NCBI GenBank assembly: GCA_035048485.1
Contig: CM068588.1
Coordinates: 24,326,324-24,390,323, forward strand
Length of the DNA stretch: 64,000 nt
Reading direction: 5' to 3'
DNA from: Pteria penguin
Lineage: Eukaryota > Mollusca > Bivalvia > Pterioida > Pteriidae
In this document: piece by piece, positions 49,301 to 61,300 of the stretch
How positions within the stretch are numbered: the first letter of the stretch is position 1
Layout: the number at the start of each line of letters is the position of its first letter
The notes under the pieces: model-generated
Seen by the model: only the letters and a program-made list of their open reading frames with translations
Database searches by the model: none
What the model was told of the DNA's origin: nothing
Translations under genes and position numbers: made by a program

Positions 49301-52300
49301 CAATATTTCTTATCTGAAGTGAACTTAGCACATTTTCTTTAAAGTGACAAAACGTTTCACATATATCGGTGTTGTATAGCTCTTAACAATCACTTGATCG
49401 TCAGACTTTGCTACTTGAACATGTTTAATACTCCAGTCAATGTATTTATTTCAGTCTTTCTAGCTTTAGATAACAAATTCACCAAGCTCTGGAGTGTAAT
49501 ATTTGTGCATCATGCCGAAATATTGCCACAACTAGTTGAACCCAAGCATAGTTATGGCCCGGCACACATTGCCTGTCTATTTATTACTTGGATAGACTCG
49601 CTATGGCAGGTACTTCATATCGATACCCTTATTCAACAACGAACGAAAGAACAACTTACAGAATTTGGAGAGCAGTCAGATGACGAAAAACGCTAGCATT
49701 CAGATGACGAATCTGGTTGTTGCTCAAATCCCTGTAAAAAAGTGTACTTTATATAACACATTATAATATTACATGTTTGTATATCATATCAATTTGAATA
49801 AAAAAATTGGCTAATTTATTTTTAAATTTGTTTTTTTTTTTCAAGGGCGAAGTCAATTTTTTTTATCAATGCGTAAAAGAAAACTGTTTATCGATTTGTT
49901 TGGAGAACAGTTTACTTTCTAATTTCAAAATTTGCTTAAACTAGAAACCTTTTAAAACTAAAAGAAACCTTTTGTGATAAAGGAGTTAGATTTGTACACA
50001 GAACGTATTGTGACAGTCGGGGACTCTTTGTCAAAAATCTGAACTTCATACTTTTATTTGCTTTTCTTTCACTCCTATATATATTTTAAGTTCACAAGTT
50101 CAAATGCCGTGTGATGATGTATGTCGGTACATACGGGAATTTATGTCATTTCCTTGTAAGCGACACCTAAGCCTAAATCAAATATATCATCCTTGCTAGT
50201 TATAGCCCACCAAAGCAGGTGCTCTGATGCACAATTCACGACGAATCCCTGCAACTTCAACAAATTGCTACATTTCTTAAATAGGTGAATAAATTATTAA
50301 TCAATAACCCCTTTTCTACAGCTCAGGCATTACAGATCTACACAAATACAAGCCGCGATGGATAAAACGGTTACATGGTGAAGAATTTAATCACCGAGAT
50401 AGCAATTTAGACATATCAAATTTGATCATAAATCTAACCAGCGTCTTTCATCCCTGACATTATAAAACTGTCTATTAGAACTTGATTGCAGACATTCGGA
50501 TTTCCCCCATGAACTAGTCAAATAAAATCGCATCGAATAAAAAATAACTTCAAAAGTTGTTCACTCATAAATCTGGTCTCAACGATCACCTACCCCGGGT
50601 GCTATATCATCTTTCCTTAGTAAATGGTTCTAACCGTGAATTAACTTTTCTCTAGTTTGCACAAGTTACATGGGCCAAATAAAGCTCGAATGTCAATCCC
50701 GACGAAATTGACAAAAACAATCATGTTTTGCTTCAACTTCTCCGGCAGCGAATTTGATATAAAATACAACTGATGTGAGCCGATCTGCCGAGCCGTATAG
50801 CAAAGGATGGTAAGACTGTATCATTAACGAGGGCCCTTCTATTCGACTCCAGTGACCACAAATAATCAGCAAACAATCCGCCATTTAAGGATGTCACTTA
50901 ATCCGGCGTTAAACAATCTCAACCTGGGAATAATGCAACTGGCACGCAAAAACAGAAAATGTGGAAAGAGTATTAAATTCGAAGTAACATGTGCGCGTCA
51001 ATAAGGAATGGTTTACGGGAGAAATGTAGACAACATCGGAATGTCGTGTAAAAATAAAGGAATATAAAAAGGGAAAACGATGAAATTCAAAATGTCTTCT
51101 CTGACGGTGTTAAAACTATCCTGTAAATCTGTTCATATCACCTGCTGATTGACACATGTGACATTTGTTATTAAACGAAAGTTGTTTTGACAGTACAAGG
51201 TTTTTATGCCAGTGCTCCTGGTTCTCCATAGGCCCCACGAAGAAATACAATTTCAATATGAAAGGTTTCTAGTGAAAGCGGCATCAACAGAGATCTGTAG
51301 GTGGATTCCTGGATCTCAAGACAAACCAGGACTATATTCAAGACACCGAATTCCGCATTAATTACCACATCACACCATAATTGGTTGCATATGACTTCCA
51401 TTTCACCATTCCCCCGATACAATCTGTTTCAGAATAGTTAAAAGCGAAACTAGCCGTTAGTAAACCCAACAGGTGAATTGTTGAAATCGAAAATTTTAAT
51501 TAATGACACAAATCTTTTTGTAAATAATTTTGCCGGTTTTTTTTACGTACATTGGTATCTATTACACGAGTGCATGGCTACATATGAGGTAAGTATGATT
51601 TAGATGGGTACACCGATGATCATTTCAGCAAGGTTTTCTCTCTCGATTGATCAATCTCAGTCCCATGTCTTTCTATCATGAATTTTACTTCGGAAAAGGG
51701 GTGCTGCAGTACTCAAGTCTCGTGACTGGTTGAAAAGGGCGGTGTGGGATGGGGGTTACACTAATGATAATTTTACATTGTGTTCTCTCGATTCTTTGCC
51801 AGCACATCACCGTGATGATATAGACTCGACAGCGTGTTAAGGCTTCACGCCATTACCTATTGTGTCCCTCCGCTCTACTCACGACCAAAACCCCGAGCGG
51901 AGATGTTTTCTCATCATTCAAACCTTTATATGAGAAAGCGGGATTGGAGATTGCCGTAATACTCTAGTTCACGCTCCGACGACATCCCCATAGAAGGTGA
52001 GCTTATTTATCGTTGTAGAGTATTCATCGCGTCGTATTCACAGGCAATTGCATTGCGATTTGGTGAAAAGGGGAGAGTAGAACACATTATAGGACAGGCA
52101 TACACAGAAGCGAAAATATTCCAACGTCTCAAAATATTCAAATCTTAAGAGATGATAATGGGTATTGTTAGTTTGAAGTAAGTGCAAGGACTTCAAAATT
52201 AATTTAATGTCTCGACCTCATATGCATGACGTTTAGCAATTTTCTGTCGTTGAAAAAGAACAACACTATTGCACAAGGAAAATAAATACCAATATGTTCT

Positions 52301-55300
52301 TTAATCAGAAAGTAATGGCTGTCTCACAATCACATGACACGCACAGGAATCATCGAATAATACATCAGAAAAGAAATCAGTTTACACATTAACATAATTT
52401 ATACATATAGACCCAAATGACCATGATAGTCCCAAGTTTTGTATTTTCACCCTTTGCATTCCAGCTCCTCTACCAGCTGACATATTTAGGTTAAGTGGAA
52501 AGGAAACTTTCGTGTACTATAAACTGAAATCGGATTAAATTAAACCTTAAATACTGTACAGGTGTGAAAGTTTCTGCTTAAACCTATAGCCAACACTTCC
52601 ACGGCCACCGCTCTTATGTCGTATTAAGACAACTTAGACCAGGGGATCACATTTGACCGGGTCTTCATTCCTTTAATTAGCAGAAAAATTTCCAAACCTG
52701 TCCCCGACATGTTCTAGTCAAGTCACCATTAGCTAGAGCAGACAAATTCCCTAATCCTACTCCAACCTGCCTTAAAAGAGTTCTTATTACACAAGAAAAG
52801 GAGGGTTAACTGACCTTGGACAAGGGGAGATTGTAGACCATTACAACAAACCACAAGTGTTAAGACTTGGATTAAAAGCAAACAGGTAACACAATGGTCA
52901 ATTTCATCGTTTGATACCTCCCCGCAGTCGCTTTGTTTTCATTATAAACATAATGCCAAGTAGTGTATCACCAAGAATATATCGTCCTTTAAAAAGAGTG
53001 TGGATATGGGTTCTTGTTTTCATCAATATTCAATTTAAAATCACGTGCTTTTTTCAATTTACTTTAGTAAAGGATATAGCAAAAACATTTAAAAACGAAA
53101 ATGCGGCTTAAAATCGCTAAACTAACCTAATGAAAATAGTGGGATTCATAAGGGATTATTACCCACACCCCGACCTGTGGATAAACCCTCAACAAGTGGT
53201 CAAAGCAGTGAAAACAGACAATGACAAATCTTGTTCAGCCACACAGTGCAACTCGCTTTAAATACCCGCTCAATGCAGAGTGAGCAAACACCCCAGCTGA
53301 ATGTTGACAGAGGTTTTTCTTTACGAAGTATATCGCCATAATAAATCTAGCTTAACGTTTAAGTATATTGGACGTGGTCCACTGAATGCAATTGTTTCAC
53401 GAACACCTGGGCTAGGCAGTCAGCAAGACGGAACTATTTTTGTAAGTATTTATGGGTGTATTTTAAACTGATCGTATTATTCAAGTTTGACACATCTACT
53501 GCTATCTAGAGATTTAAACCGTATCCTTTTTATACTTGCAGATAAAATGCACCGTAAAATGCAATGTAACATACATTTAATTCGTAAAGAAATGAACATC
53601 TAGATAATTGAGAGAAGTTTCTTAATTACGAAAAACAAAGTTCCAAAGTATGCTCTTTTTTTTTTGTTCTTTGTATTTTTACATTTTATTTAAGTAATCG
53701 ATATTTGATTTCTTAAACAAGTAATTTACAACTTAATATAGTTTAACATTTACACCTAACAATTTCATTTCACAACATTATATTAATAACACGCCTTATA
53801 CATATGCAATAATTCAGAAACAATTTTTCATTTGTTAATCTTCTGCGTGGAGAGAATAGAATGTTTCGGAGAAGAGAATCCTTTCGTTTCGTTAGAAGTT
53901 GTCTTATATTATACTTTGAATTCTCATTTTATTATGAAGCGTTTTAACACATCGTTTTACAAAAATTGTTACCTTTATTTGTCACTTAACTAAATACTAA
54001 TTAATATCAAATTAAGAGTACTTGATGTACTTGCCAAGAAATTTCTACCTGTCGGACAGACACTCCAGAAACTATAGCAAGAGACAAGGTCTCGGTTTGT
54101 ACCGTGACATGAGATATAGGTCTAAAATATAGAAGGACATTGGGTCTCGGTCTGTACCATGTTACGGGATGTAAGTCTAACCTATAACAGTGAAATGGGG
54201 GCTCGCTTTGACCCATGACACGAGATGTAGGTCTTAAGACTTAACGCTTTCATTCAAAAGACAATGGAGCAAAGTTGTCAAGTTGCCATAGAAAATCCCT
54301 TTCTTTGGTCAAGACTAGCAATCAAGAGCGATACCAATGGACGAATCTGCCCTTCAAATGACCATATCTGATATATTGCTTGCCAGGCATTTAAAAAAAT
54401 CACAGAGAGCGCTACGACCTCGTTTGATTCCTGTTGCTTCCTTCTAATTGCTGCTCATGTAACTTATCACCAGTATTTATCAGGCAAGCTTTGGAGAATT
54501 CCTTTTTACTCCTTGTTTTATCACGCAGGCGATGGTGTTTCTTAGCATGCGTAAGAAATCGAGCAAATTTGAAAACGTGGGCCTGCGATAAGATGCATGG
54601 TCTCTGTATGTAGACTTCACACCTGCGAGGAAACTCCAAATCGCTGACCCAATTACAACCAACATGTTCATCATACTAGGTTTGATCAGAAAGATACAGC
54701 TTCGTATTTATGACGAAAATGTTGGGGGGGGGGGGTTACGAAATAACGATCACATCACTAATCGGTACGTCAAAGATAATATGGCTTGATGTAGAAATGT
54801 TTTCTTAGCACAAAAAGTATAGGAATCTATTTATAAATCGTTAGTATGAAGCAGTTTTTCTGAATGACTTTTTAATCTTTGAAGAAAAGAAAAAGACAAA
54901 GAGATGCATTAAATGTAGTTATATTTCTGTTTTATTTCCGGGTACAGATTAAATGTATTAAGTAATGAATACGGAACAGTTTATGAAATGCTCGTATTGA
55001 TTTACAAGGAGGTACAGTCTACTGGTGACTGTTTCAAGAGAGACGCTGGAGATTCGGTTACACGGCACACCCTGAAGAACCAGAATCGTACAAATCAACC
55101 ATCAAATTACCAAGTCACCAATCAACCAGTCATCGAACCAATCAGCTGAATTTAACTACTGGCACTGTATACGACAATGGTAAATTAACGCCAAAGTAGA
55201 ACAGCCCTCGCGGGACGAGTATCTCCCGTCCAGCACCTTAGTTGTACAATTAAAAATTCGGTCTTAGAGTAGACTTACGATGACCTTGACCTATGAAGTA

Positions 55301-58300
55301 GAACTTGACTCGAGATATTGTGTAATGCGTAATAATACTTGTGTACTCTACACTATATCAGATTCAATATAAATGCACCAAAATCCTCCCTAGAAAATAA
55401 TTCCCTCTGACATCTTCCGGATTCAGGCGGCCTTTTTAAAACATGATTTTACCACAGAGAAATTTTTCCTATCTAAGTGGTCTGGATTTTATACTTTCAT
55501 TTTAATTTGAGTGGTCTGAAATTTCTGTATACATTTTCTGTGAATACATGAGGAACAAATACATTTATCTATACTCGATATTTAATTCCAGATAAGAGGA
55601 TATGAATTCTATACAGACTACCAGAAGAATACCCGAGTATAATTTCTGTTTATTGGCATTTTGCTTTTCTATAAACAGTAAATCATACAGACTAACAAAG
55701 GAATTTTTTCACTAAATTTTCCGGAATTGTGTATCTTTACTATTTAGAAAATGTCCCGGGGAAGTTTTTATTGACACCAGCATCATCCGTGTTCATTATT
55801 TCCTATGATTTTGAACAGACGAGCCATTAATAACTTGTAGAAGCTACAAGTGATTGTGAACAAGTTGGTCTTAATTAGTCAGCAACAACCACGATCTTTA
55901 TGGACCACTATCATGCTATATCAAACGCTACGGATTACACGGGGGTTACGTGTGCATTTAAGGAGAGTATAGCCATTATTCACAAACTACATATAAAGGA
56001 AACTTTTAATAATGCAAACATAAATGAATAATGAATTGAAAGACGAAAGTGTTTATAACTTAAACATTGGTTTTAATGTTCCTAATTTGAAAATTATTTA
56101 AAGTTTTCAGAAAGGTGTAACGTTGTTTCATAATTTTATGTTCAAGTTTTAAAAAATAAAAAAAAATAGATAAATTATACATTCGTGCCGCATCTAAATA
56201 ACAATGAGGTCACGATGGTGCATCTTAATTATTTGCTTTAGGTTATTTTGTTGCTGTTGCATTTCATAGCAAATATACATCATTTTATGAAAGTAAATCT
56301 ATCTTGCCTTTATAGATATATAGTAAAATTTTAATTGAGAAAATGAATGATGTTGTTACTTGTATAATATCTATATTGTTTGCCCTGCACTTCAATCTGC
56401 TATTATGATGAGTAAATATACTTTTCATACAGAACATCAACTATATATGAGTACCGAGAAATTCTGTTTATTCTTCTTGTAAGTGGTACTTCACATTTGT
56501 TAGAATTAATTTAATTTGTTAAACAATTAATATCCCTAGTTTCAAATTATTTTCGTGCACCCATTTACTGAATACATAATTACATTTTTGCAATTATAAT
56601 ATTTACACAAACAACATAATTCATGTATTTCTTTTAATCTATTAACATTATGTCTCTCATATTATATGTACATTAGTACTTTTAATTTCTTAGCTTTTAT
56701 TTCCATGCCTTGAAATTTAATTTGCAGTACATGTACTAAAGGAACATATTAATTTCTTTCAATCCAAATTCACATATTTATTATTGATTTCTTACAATTT
56801 ATACTTCAACTTATATATATTATGTTGATTATCTTAATTTGTATCATACCGATATTTATTCTGTTTCTTGCATGTACATGTACATAATTACACTATAAAT
56901 TACATTAAAATGATGCTCTCTGCAACTTAACAAACAAATGTCTTTCCCTTCCACCAACAGACTTGAACTTCATGCTGAAGATACAGAACCAGACCTGATT
57001 TCGAGCAACAAATAATTCAAATTTCAAGCAACAAATACTTGACATTTAACATGCAGAAGCATCCTGTATTCAAAAGTAAAATAAATCCATGGAAATTTCA
57101 TACTTATAACTTATCAACTCTCTGCTTTAATATTTTTATCTTACTTAAACTTAAATAATTTCTTTACAGCTTTCAAAGTGCATAGTAAATGAAATAACAT
57201 TTTTAATTCACCAAAGAGCACCAAAATATACTGTCAATTTTAGACAATCCATAATGCAACTTCATCTAATAACATTATCGCTTACTGGTATTGGTTTTGA
57301 AGCGAGGAAAAAGTATAAACAAGATATATCTGTAATAGTTTCTGGTTCACAATTTTGACCAAACAAATAAATAAAAAATATTCAACGCTTAAAATAGAAA
57401 GAATCCACTTATTGTAGATTTCAATCTATCATCGGAATACCTCATTCTATTTTTGTTCCTCAAATTACATAATTTACATATACATTTTTAGTTTTATGTC
57501 ACAGAAGTACAGAACAAGGGCTTCCCTTTTCTCATTAATCATATAGTATTAAGAACTCCTTTTTAATAAAGAAAAAAATAAGCAGAATATAAATGTCAGC
57601 GTAAGAAAACACTAGGTGACAATGGGTCGTTAAGAGTCCCTTTTTTACAGCTGGGATGTTTGTATTTGTACCTTGGTGAAGGTTTAGAGTGAAATTAGGA
57701 GGCAAGATTTAATTAAATGATGAAAGAAGGGAACACAATTTAACACCTTGTCACACACTAATGATGCACAACTTACAGTAACCTTCTGAAGCACTTAGTC
57801 AAATAATTGCGCACCATACATAAAAACAAAACTGATAGATCATTATACCAGTGCATTTGTTCTTTTTTCCCACCCATTACTGAGAATACATGACTTCCCT
57901 CTAAGATGTTTTCAAACAATGATTATTGATACATCTTTCCAACATTACACATTAGTTATGTTACAAAACAAATAAAAGAAAGAAAACAATACTTCAAATT
58001 GAGCCCTTGAGATATTTCAACAAACAAAGAACTTTTCCTTACCACCTTTTACACTGCTTAAAGCTTTACCAGTAACAACTGGAAATTGAAAATGCAAATT
58101 GAGATGTTCTCTTTTTACAAGAGCTAATTTCCTGCCAAATTACAAAATAATGCATTTTTCTTTCCCAAAACAACATTGTCATGGCAACAACCATTGTCAT
58201 AGCAACTAGTCACCTTGGGATCAAGATTAAACCCTGGTCATAATACTAACAAATTCTTAAAGGGACTGCTATTTACAATAATGGAATGAATGCTGCCAAT

Positions 58301-61300
58301 AGCCTTCAATTTACTGTGGTTATTTAATGTCAATATTACCATTAATCCCTCATGACACTGCTAATGCATCTTTGAAATATTTTGACACCATTACTGTATG
58401 GTATCAGGAGAATCAGAATTCCTTAATAAACCATGTATTAACAGCTTCATCTATCAATGTCTTCATCATAGAAACAGATGCCTTCATGCTTGAATATCAA
58501 ATCTATTACAACATGTACAATAACCTATGACATAAAACATAAAGTTTACATAATTCCCATCCTTCTCTTATCAGAGATACCTCAGTTCTGCGGTGTGTGG
58601 AGTAACAAGTTAAGACAACATCTTACATAATATCACCTTTTCATAATCTCTATGCATTGAAGTTATTTATGCCTAACTTTCGTCACTTTCCCCAATCCTA
58701 CTGCCATTTTGATGAATGGTTTACTAAGCATCTAATATGTGAAAAGTATCTTCAAGCAAGTAAAGAGAGAGCTCTAATTAAATTCCAGCCCACATCTAAT
58801 TAAATTTATACATTTCCATTAACTTTAAATACATTTCAATTATCTGAAATACTGTAACAGTAATTCAGTAAATGTAAATTCAAATTCGATAGAAGAATAC
58901 ATGTAATTATATACACTGATTTAATATTTTCTTCCTTTGATAGTAAAGCTATCCATCTTTTACTTTCTTTTCACGGATTTGTCAGGTCTTATGACAAGTA
59001 CCAATATTTTCTGTCATTTTCTCCCCTTGTGTATCATATGAAATATTTGTAAAAGAAAACTGTATCTACTTACAACTGAGTGAGATTATTCAGTCCACGA
59101 AAGTCATCTTCAGAAAGCAATGTCACACCATTAAACTGCAAATCCCTGTAATAAAGGATTTAATTTCATTCAAAAATTATAATCAATAAAATATAATCAT
59201 TGTAATCATCAAACCTGCATTTAAAGTCAACTGTATTAAACATCATCTGTATAAAGAGTCCCCTGTCTTTAGCACACATCTTCCTCTGTTTTTTAATATT
59301 ATTGTCTATACAAAACTAACCCCGTATCAGAGGTCACCGTTGACCATTTTACCACCTTTCCTTTCTTGGTGGCTTAAATCATCTTTGATTGTACAGTATT
59401 AGTATTACAGAAAACACACAAGGGACTAAGATGATAATGAATCAAGAAGTTATCTTGTGTATGTTATATGTACAATGTAGTAATGAAAGTAATTAGACAT
59501 TTGCAGTTTAATCTAAGCTTGGGAATAATTTCAGCAATGATTATATAATGGACATTCTCTGAGTTTCCTTTCACGACATCAGTGGGGTTTTCTTTTGTCT
59601 TCAAATCAGGCCCGTTATAAGGACCCTTCCCATTGGAAATTTCCTTGATTTTACCCCTAAATTTTCCCCAAATATTGATCTTTTAGCATTATGCAAATGG
59701 GACAAAAAATTCCCAAATGCAAAGGTACAGGCAACTTTGGAAAAAAAAAAAACCAGTGACACTGTAATCAATCACAATAGAACATATACATGGCGTGTAT
59801 GTGTGAACATCACATTTCCAATTTGTGATTATTTTAATATCAAACAAATTAAGATTTTTTTAATAATAATAATAATGAAAAAAACATGATTTGGCCAATA
59901 ATGCCACTTAAATTCTGATTGCTGTGAATGTAAAGATGATGGATAAATCCAAACCACAAGTCCACAAATCATGAAACCATAGGACATACAAAATCAGTGA
60001 AAATGAAAAACAAATGGAAAATAACAAAATATAGGTTTTTGTTACCGCTGTATAACTTTGACAGGAAAATTGTAAGTACAGTAATAGGAATGAAAATTAT
60101 AAGGTCATCATGAAAGTCCACCATTGGATTATAAAAAAATCATAAACATTACAAACTACATTTGTGTATACTGGTACTGTGTATTTAAAATGGAAATTAA
60201 AAGCACAAAAATAGATAAAACACTTACCACCACCTCATAATTAAAGAACAAACATGCAAAAAATTATTTGTGTCCACCCTAATTTCACCTTGAAGACAAT
60301 AATTTTATAGCTCCATGTACACATATAGAAGATGTGAAGAAAATAATTGTGTAAGAGCATAAAAATATATGCCAACTTCTGAAGATTGTATCTAAATAGC
60401 AATATACAGGGCTTTCAAATTCATTGGAATCAGGCAGCACCTCTCTAAAATAAGGTATACATGTACTACAATGTATATACATGTACATCTATGAATATTT
60501 ACAGTAGGCCAATGACAAAGCAGTATTTTTCACACTTTAAAAGATTTAAGCAAGAACTTTCTTTATATCAACCTGACAAAAAATACAAGGTAGTGGAACA
60601 TTTTAAAGAGTCCTGAATACATCTATAACCCACATGTATGACCTTGTAAAAACATGACTGAAAGATGTTAATCAATATTTTAAAGACTCTGAACACACCT
60701 GAATTTCTTCCGAGCAAATTAATTTTATTTCAAACATAAAAAATTTATTAAAAGTATTTTTCCATACCCTAAATTGTAAATCAATCATTTTAATGTATTT
60801 GTTAATTTGTTACATACAAAAAGGAATCTTGCAATCACTGTGAATTATCTATTACCATCATTTGATTCATACTTTTCTAAATTTGTACCTGTGTTCATAG
60901 TAAAATTATTTTCTATTTTCATTCAAGTTCTTGTGCACTATTAAATTGGAAATTACCACTCCAGGACTGTCAAAATTACTTTCTTAATACCTTTCAGCAA
61001 CCAATATACAGACATTCATCCTTTTATCTTTTACTGATTGACTCCTGTCAATGGGGAATGACTAATTAATGTCCATGAATTTCAAACTATCAAATATATG
61101 TTACCAGACTCTACATTTAAGAAATGAAATTAACAATTGGTTTTCACACTACCTTTCTTCAAAAAACCATTTTCATCTACTTTCCCATGATTTTGTAAAT
61201 AAAATGGGGATAGTACCTTACTGTACACGGTATGTGCAGACAACTCCTACATGATATCAATACACAGCCTTCAATACACATTCAATAAATTCTCCTTTCA